Assembly (NCBI GenBank): GCA_032622095.1
Contig: CP136068.1
Span: 7,295,314 to 7,359,313 of the forward strand
Reading direction: 5' to 3'
DNA from: Siphonodentalium dalli
Lineage: Eukaryota; Mollusca; Scaphopoda; Gadilida; Siphonodentaliidae
DNA: 64,000 nucleotides
Shown: positions 1 through 12,181 of the stretch, piece by piece
Layout of the letters: every line of letters begins with the position of its first letter
Position numbering within the stretch: the stretch's first letter is position 1
Program-made: the position numbers and the translations under genes
The notes under the pieces: model-generated
Databases searched by the model: none
Told to the model about the DNA's origin: nothing
What the model saw: the letters and a program-made list of their open reading frames with translations, nothing else

Positions 1-713
1 GAAATTAAGGCATTATGTGGTTTTCTATCCTTTATTGGGAATATGTGTTCAATAAAGCTATATACCTTTAAGAGGCCATTACAAATTAAAGTCTGTGTTC
101 ATGGGCCCCGCCCGCATCACTAAAAGTCCGCCGCATCAAAACTATTTATCGCAATTTAAAAAAGTTAAAAAAAGTCCCCTCCATACGCTAGTGATAGGGA
201 CTTATTTTTGGATCACCAGTTACATTTTTAAGAGCACCGGTCACATTTTTAAGAGCACCGGTTATATTTACTTCCGGTGTGAAAAGCACGTGCTCCAATA
301 TTATCGTTTGTCTATTTTTCATCAATTTTGGACTGATTAAAATGGGAAAATGAGTTTGTTTCCTGTGTGCATTACGACAGGGATCACAGTTATCCTGCAG
401 TGGAGTGTATATGGAGGATTAACCGAAGGAACATCTGTTGGTGAACTTTATGAGACAATAAAATGCAATAAATCTGGTCATGATTTTGGCGAAATCCCGA
501 AAATTCCAAACGATTTGAAAGACATTAAACCGAAATTCTATATCGGAAACTCGAGTAGTTTCAATGGACAAAAGTGTTTCCTGGTGCCAATATAGGTGAT
601 ATAATAGAAAAATAAAAATGAAGTTATTCACAAACACTTTTTCTTCTTGAAGTTCCTCCCAATGAATTCAACCAATTTATCAGAACTGTCACTTTGACAC
701 CACATGCACATAT
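1..713. other. No confirmed gene; one short secreted-like ORF
   Basis: The only feature of note is an 81-codon + strand ORF at 350-595. It starts MSLFPVCITTGITVILQWSV, which could be a signal peptide. A segment CNKSGHDFGEIPKIP follows that loosely resembles a leucine-rich-repeat N-terminal cap. I see no promoter, no supported splice partner and no relation to HGSNAT. It could be a first exon of another gene or a chance ORF. Confidence 0.2.
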
Positions 714-1747
714 CTTCTCAAAATAAGTGTCATATTTAACGCGGTCCTCAGGTGTTAGCAACGCGGTCGTAACGTCAACGCAACGTGTTTACGTTAAATG
801 CGTTGCGTTAAGGAACAAGGCAACACACGAAGATTACAATCACCGCGCCGAAACGTATATAGACAATGAGTCGCATAAAGTACATTTTATACTATTCAAT
901 TTGTTGTTTTATTTACGATCACATATGACTAATTTAATGTCATTTCCCTACTCTCCGAAAATCACATATCTGCGCGTTTGTTCGTTCCAAATCAGGCAAT
1001 TTATTTGCAGCTTTTGACTGGTGTTAGGATTTTTATGATATATATACATGTCATGTAGGTACAATGAACACGTGTATCGCACGGAGCGGTCGTGTGGTTG
1101 TATTTACCAATGTATGGAGTAAAACACTACGCACGAATATATTGCCATAAATGTCTGCTACAGAACTGTTGGAATATATGTACATGTCCATCATTTCATT
1201 ACAAACAGGACGATGAATACATGTACATTTAATAGCCTTAGTAGCAGTAAATAAACCACAATTGACTAAAATTCTGGTTTCGTAGTTGACGAAACCAGAA
1301 TAACTTCGTCAACTACACTAGTTTTTAAATGCGCAGTATAAGCATGACGTCTATCCATGCACCAGTACATGTATGTCAGTCTCCGTTCAGGATGTGAATC
1401 TGACCAATTAGAACATCAATTGTCAAATATGGGAGGAGTTACAGAAAATTATGTGGTGGTAGTGTGTGTGTGGGTTTTTTAAATTCTCTAATATTTTATA
1501 TAATTATTTATATAGATCTCAAACAGCGTGATGCTATTATTAAAATTCATAAAAGTTTCAGATTTGATAAAATATTAATGTTGATATGAATTATGTTGCA
1601 TTGACGGTTACCTCGACCTCGTTGAGAAAATCACAACCGCGTTTGAGTAACGTTACGGCCACGTTGCGTTAACACGAGAACCTTGTTGATGGTCACTTAC
1701 TTCCCAACGCGGTTCCAACGGTCGAGACGGACACTTATTTTGAGAAG
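714..1747. mobile_element. Element with 18-bp terminal inverted repeats
   Basis: CTTCTCAAAATAAGTGTC at 714-731 is exactly inverted at 1730-1747. Just inside both ends lie copies of related motifs (aacgcggt and its complement, cgcaacgtg), so the symmetry extends beyond the tips. The interior of about 1 kb has no transposase-like frame, so it would be non-autonomous. I could not find a clear target-site duplication. Confidence 0.6.
1271..1301. repeat. 13-bp stem hairpin
   Basis: attctggtttcgt and its exact complement acgaaaccagaat are separated by five bases. The hairpin lies inside the 714-1747 element. Confidence 0.6.
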
Positions 1748-3540
1748 GTCTGTACCCACATCAGCAGCCATCAGTACAAAAGTATAATGGTATAAAACGG
1801 TATATAGGATTCTTGTGGAACACTAAAAAAAATAACTTCAGTGTCACTGAGAATTGTTCCTGATAGTGGATATTCATGCCCATTGCAGTAAATAAATACA
1901 TGTAGAGCAATTTATGGCACTGCTACATTTGAATCAGCTTTTTCAGAATTCCTAATACAATTGTCAGAAGTGTTTGTAATTTGAGTGGTGTGTGTTTCTC
2001 TACATGTGTGGTTACATTGTACAGTTCTGATATTTGGTGGGAGACATTGAGCGGTTCTGACTTTATAAACCATATCCCTCACCCTATTATGAATAGAACC
2101 AGAACAAACTCATGCTATGCCTTTCCTCAATTGCCATTTAGAGCCATGCTTTGGGAATTGGGACAACAGAGGTGTCAGAATATTCCCAAGTATTGAGCTA
2201 TACATGTGATTACACAGAGACAATTTGTATTACCTGGAATCATGAACATTAGATCATGATTATTCGATTTTGAGGTATGTTTTGAAGAATTTAAAATAAG
2301 TAATAAATATAAAAAGCCTCCCTCCCTCATCAAAAATTTAGACATAATTGCCTGTGAGCCCGGACTTTTATTTTTAATGGCCTTAGGTCAATATGTTAAT
2401 TATGGGCAATTTAGAGGCTTAATTTGGTGCAACATTAAAAAACTTCACAAGAACCACTGGGTGGAATTCTTTCAAACTTGGTCTGGAGCATTATTGGAAC
2501 CCATAGTTTCAGATTTGTCGTCAGCAACGCTGGTGTGAAATGGCTATTTGTCTAGTTTGATGCGATTTATTTAGACTCTGTATTCATGTCGTTCCTGTTG
2601 GTTTCATGAACACCCCTCCAGACTATTTATGTGTATACTTTTATAGCTATGAGTGGGAGTGTACAATAGTACATATCCCACCTCCCCATTGATAAGACTA
2701 AAGCTCATTCGTAATTGAAACAGGCAATGCCGAGACAATAGGAATAATATATTGTGTGCTTTGAATATGACACACTGATATCATTCGAGTGGAAGGCTAA
2801 ACTACTAGTATATTAGGTAACGGATATCCTAGTATATTGTGATCAGGTGATCACGCTATTAAGCCTCCTCAACCAAAAAATATATAAATTGCATTAAACA
2901 GCATACCAGACCTGTTGAATGAAAATAATATATTCGGAAGATTGGTCCCGATTTTCCGTCAGATTGTATATACATTTCTATCAATATTGTCCGTGGAAAT
3001 TCCACAAATTTCAACTCATTTTGCATTTTCTAAATTCAATAACAAATTCTTCAGAAATTGTTTTATGACACATACGACACTGAATCAACTATGTGTTATA
3101 AAAATTGACAAAGTATTCCTGCGGCAAACATTGACTTTCTATTGATTTCATTTACACATAATTTTTTTATTTTTTTACAGTTTACGAGAATAAACAACTT
3201 TCGATTCCATTGAGGTATCGCAAAATTTCAAGTATGGTGTTAAAAATTACAACTCCGGAACAGAATGGCGTTCAACTTCAACACATAACAGTGACGTGCG
3301 GGATAGCACGTGGTCCTCCGTCGACAATACACGCGAATTAGTCTTTGTTTCAGCGATGGAACTTCGAATAAACCGACAGTATCTTTGGTGTTTCGTCGGC
3401 GGTGTCGGCCTTTGAAGTTTTGTTCTGAAAAACTTCGCGACTTTGCCAGTCAAACTTAGGAGAAGTTAGGCGGGCTATCAATCGCCCGCCTAAAATAATT
3501 TTGCGTGTGCTGTAGGCGGGCAACCCGCCTGCAAAATGCC
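1748..3540. other. No gene recognised
   Basis: AT-rich single-copy-looking DNA with only short ORFs lacking family features. A small inverted GC-rich motif (gcgggctatcaatcgcccgcc, given here as gcgggc / gcccgc) lies near 3470-3490. Confidence 0.4.
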
Positions 3541-4100
3541 AGCCCTGGTTAATGGTTGCTATGGTATATTTCATGGCCATTATTTCAAACCATTCGAAAT
3601 CTCATTAATGGTCATTAAAGTAAAAATATGTTCAACCCATTAAAATGTGGAATGTCATTAATGGTCATAAAATTAATGGCCATGAAAGTAAAAACTGCTT
3701 TTAATGGAAAATTAATGCCCATTAATAGCAATGAAAATGCTTCTGCAAAAATTAATGGCCATGACAATTACAAAGTATTTAATGGCCATGATTTTAATGG
3801 CCATTATTCGTTGTCCTTTAAGTGGTTTTTAATGGGAAATTAATGCCCATTAACAGATGTCATCACCCATTAATTTGTTTTAATGGCCTTTACTCGATAC
3901 TTAATGCCCATTAACACATATTGTGTACGTGCCATTAAATATTTTTGGATTTAATGCCCATTAATGGTCCGTATTAATGACAATTTAATGGCACTTAAAG
4001 GACAACGAATAAGTTGTTTTTTTAATGGGTTTTTAATTAGGTTTTAATGGTATTTTAATGACTTCTGATTAAAGGGAATTTAGTGGTCATTTAATGGGTT
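3541..4100. repeat. TTAATGG-rich palindromic region with a nested inverted-repeat element
   Basis: The motif TTAATGG and its complement CCATTAA occur dozens of times on both strands, often as CCATTAATGG or GCCCATTAA. Within it, TTATTCGTTGTCCTTTAAGTG (21 bases written as 3804-3824) is exactly inverted at 3992-4012. This looks like a MITE whose ends are padded with short self-complementary repeats, the same design as the two elements around 18.7-26.6 kb. The 71-codon ORF here is made only of repeat translation. Confidence 0.6.
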
Positions 4101-4109
4101 AATGTGCAG

Positions 4110-4460
4110 TAGTGGGAGCCATCCACTATATATGCCCATATGCCTCGAACCTAATGCGGCTGTCGAGGGCCCCGGGGCATAACAAAATGAGTGACAATTA
4201 CACTGTAGGTCAACTTTGGAAGGAGTTATTTTTTTTTGCTGAGCAATGAATAGAATAATGAAGAAGGAGAGGTTACCCCGAATATCCATATGAAGTTTGG
4301 TGATGATCGGATGAGGGATGTGCTCTGTATGGTGCGCCAAAGGACTTCGTCATACAAAGAATAACTTCCAAGATGGCCGTTGGCGGCATGTTTTTTCAGC
4401 GAATTTCGGTCAAAGTGGGAGGTTCCCACCCAGAGGTTACCCCGAAGATCCATAATCACT
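4110..4460. repeat. Dispersed repeat with duplicated 'gaggttacccc' box
   Basis: gaggttaccccga at about 4269 recurs at about 4433, and the segment between contains 'ccaagatggccgttggcggc'. Frames on the minus strand are open over 77-86 codons but look like translated repeat rather than a gene. I did not find the full unit elsewhere in the window. Confidence 0.35.
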
Positions 4461-5985
4461 GGTCACTAATATGGAAATATCATACTCAGAAATAATGTAA
4501 CATGTAAGCGCGGTACAAAACGAAGTGATATAATTCCTATATCATGTTTCCTAATTAATCTTTGATAAATATCACAGGAGCGATGTTCATTAAAACAAAT
4601 TTGCATCACAAATTTTAGTCCGACCTCGAACCACCCAGCCACCACCTTCCTGTGTCTATAAGTGTTCAGCAGACCCACCCCCATCCGGTTAATCTACTAT
4701 AGAAAACGACATCTAAATTTTAGCGACATTACCTCCCTCGAGATGTCGCTCGTAAGCTGACTTCCGGCATTTAAAAAAGGCAACCCGATCACGGAACCGG
4801 AGCGGGGTGTTGCAATCTATGGAATCACATGACACTCGATCTTTGTAGATCTTTTTGGTTTTCGCGCTAAAACGGAAGCCGAATAAATAAGCTATCATTT
4901 AGTGTTCAAATAAACCACCGGGATCAATTAGAACCTGATAATAGAATTTTTCGAAAATTAGGCAGACAAACTAATTTGGTTAATACGAACTTCACGTGGA
5001 TAGAAAGTAATATTTGAGACAGAAAAACATAGTTACCTGCTGCACTCTCACCGGCCACGCGGTGTAATCCGTGGTTAAAGTAATTGGTGAACCAAATTTT
5101 ATAGTGGCTATAAATAGACAAATGAATTATACGTAATAATCAGTATTAGCCTGGCATAGCGGTTTAAAATAAAACCTCACCGTGTACTCATGGTCAACCT
5201 GTGGATCTTGAATCTTCTTCAACAACGTGTGCGGAGCATTGCACCAACTTTTGTCCGCCGATAGGAACCGAATCGCATAATGTTGCGAGGAACGCATATT
5301 TCTGGAAGACATCATTATTCACACAAAAAACCGCATGCACGGACCCAACACGACTCGTATACATTGATCCCCAAACACACTGTGTTTCTGACACACCGCA
5401 TAATTATGGAGTGTCCATTTAAATATCAGGGATGCACGCAGCTATAAAGATATCTGCAACTTACACAAACCCCCCACAATTTCACTGATATTGTGTTTTT
5501 CTGGGGATAGAATCTGTCCCTCATATATCCAAACCGTGTTTTCACGAAAAATTTAAAGTTATTACATGCTAGATTAGTGGATTTTAAATAATTTAATAAA
5601 AGTCATCCCTCAGATTAGGACGATTCCAAGTGATCAACACCTGCGCGTCTATCTCTATGTACTGGGGGATTCCCTGTCAAGAGCGGAACGGTAGAATCTA
5701 TTAATACTAGGAGTATAGCATGTCATAAAAACGGAATTAAAGCGTTTCCACAACCACGATTATCACCAAAAACGCTTAAAGTTTACCACTATGCTGGCAC
5801 ATAAGTTATTAATTAACATGAAGGTGATATAGCAAGAGAACAAAACTCATTAAACGACTCCGGTATAGTTTATCTACCTCTGCTACGAAATAAGCTCGTC
5901 CTTTCTACTTTCGGCGACCGCCTTCCAAGTATTAAACGGGACAAACTGTGTTACTGTGTCACAACATGTGTGCATCTAACATATA
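4461..5985. other. No gene recognised
   Basis: Mixed-composition DNA with short overlapping ORFs on both strands around 5120-5420. None shows a signal peptide, repeated domain or splice context that I can support. Confidence 0.4.
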
Positions 5986-5989
5986 TAGT

Positions 5990-6425
5990 CGACGTCTACG
6001 TCCGTACTTCCGTCCGTCCGTACAAACATTTTGCATTATTGTTCAGCAACCGCTGGGCAGATTTAACTGATATTTTGTATAGTGATAGAGCAGCATGGGG
6101 GAACAGCTACATGCATAGCGCGGGTTTCGTCCACCCATTTTTTGCCAGAGTTATGGCCCTTTTTTCAACTTAGAAAATTTCAATTTTGTCCGTCCGTACA
6201 AACATTTTGCATTATTGTTCAGCAACCGCTGGGCAGATTTAGCTGATATTTGGTACGGTGATAGAGCAGCATGGGGGAACAGCTACATGCATAACGCGGG
6301 TTTCGTCCACCCATTTTCACTAGAGTTATGGCCCTTTTTTTACTTAGAAAATTCAATTTGTTTCTAGTTTTTTGGCTTTCCAACTGATAGCGTGAGTTAT
6401 GGCCCTTTTTTCAACTTAGAAAATT
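5990..6425. repeat. Tandem duplication, about 185-bp unit, with cgtccgtccg
   Basis: The block starting gtccgtccgtacaaacattt (6010 region) is repeated from about 6188, including 'gttcagcaaccgctgggcag' and 'gagttatggccc'. A third partial copy of the last motif lies near 6390. This type of block is common as a dispersed repeat in mollusc genomes, as far as I recall. The 171-codon ORF at 6392-6907 starts inside it and has no recognisable domain. Confidence 0.6.
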
Positions 6426-7850
6426 TGAATTTTTGCTTGTTTTTGGGTTTTCGGATCGCTTGTTTTTGGGTTTCCGGAATTTCTAGTACGAACTTCTTTT
6501 GGAATGGTCATATCGACTTCCTCGGATATCCGCAGTTTCGTCCATGCTTAATCCGAATTGCTACCGTCGGGGACAAATGCCACGCGACAGCGTACCTCTT
6601 GTTTTCTATGATTCTGGTATACATTATTTGCTTCTTATTCTTTATATTGTCAAATGTCACTCCAATTCGGACTAGTCTTCTGAGCTCTTCTCCTATGGGT
6701 CACTGTGTAGGAACATTCACATCCGAAGTCATTATGTTGCCAGTGTGTGATGGTTCAGGAATGATCTACATGTATTATGGTTCTTTATTATTAAAAATAA
6801 TCATTTTCTGGACAAACTCACCCATAATTATAAATAAATTGAATGCATTAATGGTCCATATTCCCGATATAGTCAGAAACTACGCAAAAGGCAACTATAT
6901 GAACTAGCAATGGAACCCGTGTGTGACCCAGCATGGCTTTTCGCTCTATCGAAATAGTCCCTTCCATAGACACCGCGACTGAAATTTCTTGACACTATGG
7001 ACCACACAGTCACAATGTTTCCCATTCTAAGATGTTGATCAGGCACAAAGACAACATTGGTTCACATTAGATATACGATCGATGATTCACCGAAGAGACA
7101 CGCTATATGTAAGATTACGGTAAAAACCACACACACACACACAAAGGACAATTACTGGGCGAAATTCAAAAAAGTGCGAAACACAGTCAACAATATGAAA
7201 AAGTACGCAAGGGCCCAATATGAGGAACATCCCCAGAATACTGTCAAAGACAAACATTCCACGAAATAGTTATGGCATAGTATAAACGAAACAAACATAA
7301 CTACGCATCCCCTTCTCGTCGATTATAATGGCAACCTTGATACTATTATTAAGATTAGTGTATGATTGCTTCAGTTACACGCCCGTGTAAGCCTGACAAA
7401 ATAAATCTCTTATTAAAATAACAGAAACACATAACTAATGAACCCAATATAAAGAGCGTTTATATTCAACTCGCTTGCAACCGAATAGCTGTTAGTGCTT
7501 GATATATCATGCATAAGTATGCATATCTTATATGCGCGAAATTTGGGAAATGTATAACTTATCTATAATTAATGCGTGTACTTTTAATTCAGGTACGATA
7601 TACATGTATATGGGAAAACTCGGTACCTAATATATACCGGAGGACGTGGGGCTTTCTTGCTTATTGTATTTCAAATTTCTGACTGATTCTTAAACTGCCC
7701 ATGCAGCAGGGTGCTCTGCCTATCATATTAACTTATGCCAGCTTCCGATGGGCAAGACATGGTACCTCTTATCGTGGACTCAAGTGTCATTGGACATCTC
7801 CCTTTACTCACATAATATGGGTCATACAAATCAACGCACAGTGAATAATA
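6426..7850. other. No gene recognised
   Basis: Holds the rest of the 6392-6907 ORF, which has two hydrophobic stretches but no family motif, and a short (AC)n run near 7128-7144. Nothing else stands out. Confidence 0.35.
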
Positions 7851-7851
7851 A

Positions 7852-8195
7852 TAAGCGAGATCACTGAGTATTGGATTCATCCAGCTCCGTTCCATGGTTT
7901 CAGAGATTCATTCATCCCCGTTCCGTGGTTTCAGAGATTCATTCAGCCCGTTCCGTGGTTTCAGAGATTCATTCAGCCCCGTTCCATGGTTTCAGAGATT
8001 CACTCAATCCATGTTCCGTGGTTTTAGTGCTACAGGTCAAAGTTCTGGAGTAGCAATCCATATATTGAGCTTTTGAATATTCATGACTTTCATATATGGA
8101 AAAGCTACTCCAGAACTTTGAACTGTAGCACTAAAATCACGGAACCTGGCATGGTGGATCCAATATGGCCGCGAGTTAATGACAGGGCGTATTGA
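7852..8195. mobile_element. Palindromic MITE of the 'aataagcgag' family containing a 31-bp array
   Basis: It begins aataagcgagatcactgag and ends near atccaatatggccgcgag. Copies of the same family lie at about 9600-9790 and 44896-45171. Internally, gttccgtggtttcagagatt is repeated four to five times at 30-32 bp spacing (7887-8015). A strong inverted repeat follows: gtgctacaggtcaaagttct against agaactttgaactgtagcac. No coding capacity. Confidence 0.65.
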
Positions 8196-8460
8196 GTACA
8201 ACTGTGAGAAGAGACCAACACTGGACTTGTACATGGCTATTTTTATTTATGACACTATGTTGATTTAATTTCAAATGTGCTACATGTATATATATGACAC
8301 ACGCGGGCATATTTTGCCTACATGTATGGATTGGCGCATATATAGAGGTGGCTGGTCACTCATTAATCGCGTATCTTACGGTCACAAACAGTATATCACT
8401 TTTGCGGGACATCTGTGGGGAAAACTTCAGCCTTGTTCTGATTTATTGACAACGAATGGA
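8196..8460. other. No gene recognised
   Basis: Short ORF only; no motif or repeat that I could tie to another copy. Confidence 0.3.
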
Positions 8461-8464
8461 GATA

Positions 8465-8700
8465 ACATAATTTGGCCGGATTGTCAAATATCTAACACCC
8501 AAAGCCACTTTGAAATTAGAGTTATCCATTTTCACCCGCAATTTTGACGAATATTTGCCAGGCCGCCAAAAAAAAATATCTCGGGAAATATCAAATTTCA
8601 AAAATCAATATCTGATAACTCTGAGTTATGGTGGGTGTGTTCCTCGACTCGACTCAAATATGTTTACCCCCGAAGCCAGGGGTCGGAATTTTTTTTCAAG
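8465..8700. repeat. Dispersed repeat, three copies in window
   Basis: The run ttggccggattgtcaaatat, then 'gttatccattttcacccgcaa', 'tatttgccaggccgccaaaa' and 'gttcctcgactcga' recurs at about 56390-56750. In a more diverged form it is also at about 63190-63520. Same orientation in all three, no coding capacity. Its class is unknown to me. Confidence 0.65.
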
Positions 8701-9190
8701 CACGTATGCTGATTTTTTCCTTTCGACCCTTGTTGGACCCACCCACCCCCGCGTCCAAAATTGTTTCCGTTTTCGGCAGTTTTTTTTTCGACCATTTTTT
8801 GACACCCCCCCCCCCCCTTTATCACTAACACAGAGATTCGCGGGTGGGAATTCACTGTAAACAGCTGTATATGAATTTATGTGCATATTATTTGTCATGG
8901 TTGTTAACCTTGACATGTAAATAGGAACGAGTCATTTTGGGGTCATTAGGCCAAAAAACACATGGCTGCCAGCGGCCATCTTGGATTTCAAAATTCAATC
9001 CATTAGCATGGATTACAGACTATACTGTTTATCTGATCATTATGATATTTGTCATTTATATTAATATTGACATATAGATGGGAACGAGTCATGTTGGGGT
9101 CATTCGTCCAAAAACGTGGCCACCAGCAGCCATCTTGGATTTTACTCTTTGCATGACTAAATCCATTAGCACGGGTTACAGGTCGTACAT
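8701..9190. repeat. Poly-C tract and a roughly 155-bp tandem duplication
   Basis: A run of C at about 8806-8817 follows T-rich sequence. Then gaacgagtcattttggggtc (about 8923) recurs as gaacgagtcatgttggggtc (about 9081), each followed by 'gccatcttggattt'. Confidence 0.5.
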
Positions 9191-10220
9191 TTGGTCGGAC
9201 ATCATGAAATTTGTATTTTATTACAAGTGTGTATATTTGATTAGCTTGGTTTAATATAAGATATTAAGACAGTCTTTGTTTAAAAAATTGTCGTTACGAA
9301 ATTTATGTTTGAATTTACCTTGGACTGACACCCATTTGCAACAAAATACAATACGATAACTGCCTGCAGTCAGTTTAGCAGTTAGAATTACATTATTTCT
9401 CTTATTTTAAGCCAAACTCATTGCAAAAACAGTCAAAAAGACTTGCAGGAAAATATTGTTTGAGTTGCGGAAAAAATTGATTGTTGGTCCCATCGACCCA
9501 TGCACCTACCCCGGCATACATGCCCGGAAGAAAAATGTTTGACCCCCCCCCCCCCCCTGCCAAAGCCAAATAAATAGTAAGTGCCAACGTGTCAACGTTC
9601 CGGGTGTGCATTCCATATATGGAAATTTGAATATTCATGAATTCCATATAACTGAATTCAGGAATATTCATGAATTCCATACATGGAATGCACCTCCAGA
9701 ACTTTGACTTGTAACACTTAAAACGCAGAACGAGGCTTGTATGGATCCGGGACCAATATGGCCGCGACTCGGTAACGAGAGTTATTGCACCGATGCATCC
9801 ATTAATTATCGCTCGATGGCAGACGACAGCTAGATAACATTTTTCGACGAAGTGTTATTAAATTGTTCTTTTATTTCCATGACATGATTACTACCCGCCG
9901 TTCAGAATTCTTTCACATATTGTTGCTATTTCTAAATACTAAAATTTTCACAAACATTTACTGCGCCAGGAATGCACTCCATATTTGAAAATGGTTTACT
10001 ACGTCATGTTGGGAATGCCGCGTCGTTGTGGAAATGAAATATAATGGACACATCCAGAGACGTACATCCGTTAGGATTACCGTCGGCTTTTCTAAGAGAC
10101 TGGGTGAATGGCAACAATCAACCAATAGGGACCAATTGTGGAATGGACTTAATTAGGTTACATTTACGTTGTCCGTAATTCCTATTTTTAATTTCAGCAA
10201 TAATTCGTTATATACGATGT
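9191..10220. repeat. Copy of the palindromic MITE family (9600-9790); otherwise no gene
   Basis: Around 9607-9690 'attccatatatggaaatttg' and related motifs form a palindrome. It is followed by 'cctccagaactttgacttgtaacactta' elements (short form cctccagaac) and 'ccaatatggccgcgactc', as in the copies at 7.9 and 45 kb. A poly-C tract lies at 9543-9557. The remaining sequence shows nothing I recognise. Confidence 0.5.
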
Positions 10221-10241
10221 GAGGGTGTCACCCCTACCCCC

Positions 10242-10945
10242 TGAATCATGAATACCAGATAAAATGGCGGGATGAATCCCGAATACCAGATACAATAGAG
10301 GTGTGAATCCTGCATACCAGATAAAATAGAGGTGTGAATTATGCATACCAGATAAAATAGAGGGGTTAATCCTGAATACCAGATAAAATAGAGGTGTGAA
10401 TCCTGCATACCAGATAAAATAGAGGTGTGAAAAATGCATACCAGATAAAATAGAGGGGTGAATCCTGCATAGCAGACAAAATAGAGGGGTGAATCCTGAA
10501 TATCAGATAAAATAGAGGTGTGAATCCTGCATACCAGATAAAATTGAGGTGTGAATCCTGCATTCCAGATAAAATGGCGGGGTGAATCCTGAATACCAGA
10601 AAAAATAGAGGTGTGAATATTGCATACCAGATAAAATAGAGGGGTGAATCCTGCATACCAGATAAAATAGAGGGGTGAATCCTGCATACCAGATCAAATA
10701 GAGGGGTGAATCCTGAATATCAGATAAAATAGAGGGGTGAATCCTGATTACCAGATAAAATAGAGGGGTGAATCTTGCATACCATATAACATAGAGGGGT
10801 GAATCCTGCATACCATATAACATAGAGGGGTGAGTCATGCATAGTAGATAAAATAGAGTGGTGAATCCTGAATACTAGTTAAAATAGAGGGGTGAATCCT
10901 GAATACCAGATAAAATAGAGGGGTGAATCCTACATACCAGATAAG
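10242..10945. repeat. 31-bp minisatellite, about 23 copies
   Basis: The unit is tgaatcctgcataccagata followed by aaatagagggg (31 bases), with steady small variants (gaggtg or ggcggg, gaatacc or gcatacc). The array opens long minus-strand ORFs of 81-159 codons in three frames. These are only the repeat read through, since three units make 31 codons. Degenerate relatives containing 'taccagttaacagaggggtg' lie at 11610-11790, and a minus-strand relative near 59380-59690. Confidence 0.9.
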
Positions 10946-11605
10946 AAACTATAGAATACACGTCACATATAGTTATTCCACACTAATATGATAATGTTCA
11001 CACATTTGCTGATGTAATGGTCATACTTTTAACATATCAAGATGCATGATACCGAATTACATCAAAATATGCCATTTTGGCTACGAAACTATCAAATTTT
11101 AAACAAATGGTGCTATAAAAGCTGCGTGTCATACTCCATTAAAGACCATAAGCCATAGGTCGCCTCGCATATATAAGATAATTCATTGGCCTAACAATTG
11201 TTTTTATCAATTTGTCTTACATTCTTTAACAATTTTTATCATTTGTGTTATCATTTGTTATCATTTTTGTTTACATTCCTTAACAAATGTTATCATGTTT
11301 TATAACTTTTTGTTACATGCTATAACAATTTTTATTTTGTCTTATATTCAACAATTTTATCATTGTTTTTGGTCATTTTTTCTTACATTTTTTAGCAATT
11401 TGTTTTTATCATTTTTCTTACATTCTTTATCAATTTTTATCATATTTTCTTACATTCTTTAACAATTTGTTTTATTTATTTTTCTTACATTCCTTAACAA
11501 TTATAAAACATTATATACAATTTGTTAGGCCAATGCATGCTCTTATATATGCGAGGCGACATATGGTCGACTCGCGTATATAAGAGGATGCATTGGCGCA
11601 GGGTT
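10946..11605. mobile_element. Degenerate hairpin MITE, 'atgcattctcttatatatgcgag' family
   Basis: From about 11140 there is 'ccataggtcgcctcgcatat', then about 300 bases of T-rich 'ttacattctttaacaattt' filler. At 11526-11597 follows a hairpin whose arms are gccaatgcatgctcttatat and its inverse. This is the interior of the piggyBac-like MITEs at 12182, 59076 and 61895, but without their intact ends. Confidence 0.55.
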
Positions 11606-11834
11606 TTCGCAAATACCGGTTAAAATGGGCATATAATCCCGAGTGCCAGTTAACGGGGGGTTGTGAATCCTGAGTACCAGTTAACACAAATGGGTGTGAA
11701 TCCGGAGTACCAGTTAACAGAGGGGTGTGAGTCATGCATACCGTCTCGAAATGGCCTGCATCCCGCGTAACAAAAGAGGGGGGTAATACCTTTATGTGTT
11801 CTTGGACATTAATTTTCTTATTTTATTTATGCAG

Positions 11835-11962
11835 TGCCCGCTACTGAAGGTCGCAGAGGCGACGGGCGACAACACGACTACTATCGCAGTCAGCACCATC
11901 GCTCTGACCGAGATAAAACTCGCCAAGGAACTGGCGTCATCTCATATAGAAGATATATGCAT
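11835..11962 (+). CDS. HGSNAT: HGSNAT exon 1 of those visible (luminal domain)
   Basis: Encodes residues 1-42 of the visible protein plus two bases of the next codon. Acceptor ttatgcag is at 11827-11834 and donor gtgagt at 11963. It starts CPLLKV and ends HIEDIC, which I align with human CLFQV and EKEVC of the luminal domain. An N-glycosylation sequon (NTT, residues 13-15) fits a luminal location. It starts in phase 0 and ends in phase 2, and joins exon 2 in frame (codon 43, Ile). Similarity to the human protein is weak here, as is usual for this domain. Support comes mainly from the splice signals, the phase and the position before exon 2. Confidence 0.78.
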
Positions 11963-12181
11963 GTGAGTAAATGTCCACCATCCACAGTAAAATTAATTCG
12001 CATCGGTGCTGTAATGTTCTATATCCATTTTGTTTTTGAAAATTTGACCACGTGGTTTTCGTATACACATGTATGTCTCTTTGTGTTTTTTTTTCAATTT
12101 ATCATTGGAAACGAAAAAGTAGCATGTTTTATACTTTGCTGAACAATATTGCTTTTGTCATTAGTGCTAAAGTGTGTTTAA

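Noticed and set aside
4226-4459. Minus-strand 77-codon ORF with protein-like composition
   Set aside because: Overlaps a dispersed repeat with a duplicated box. No catalytic motif of a transposase or reverse transcriptase.
6392-6907. 171-codon ORF with hydrophobic stretches
   Set aside because: Begins inside a dispersed repeat and shows no family motif. I considered it as a membrane protein fragment but cannot support it.
10194-10838. Overlapping minus-strand ORFs of 81-159 codons (Phe/Tyr/Leu-rich repeat)
   Set aside because: These are the 31-bp minisatellite read in its three frames (three units = 31 codons).
10242-10945. CRISPR-like look of 31-bp regular repeats
   Set aside because: The units are head-to-tail with no unique spacers, and the DNA is an animal intron-rich genome.
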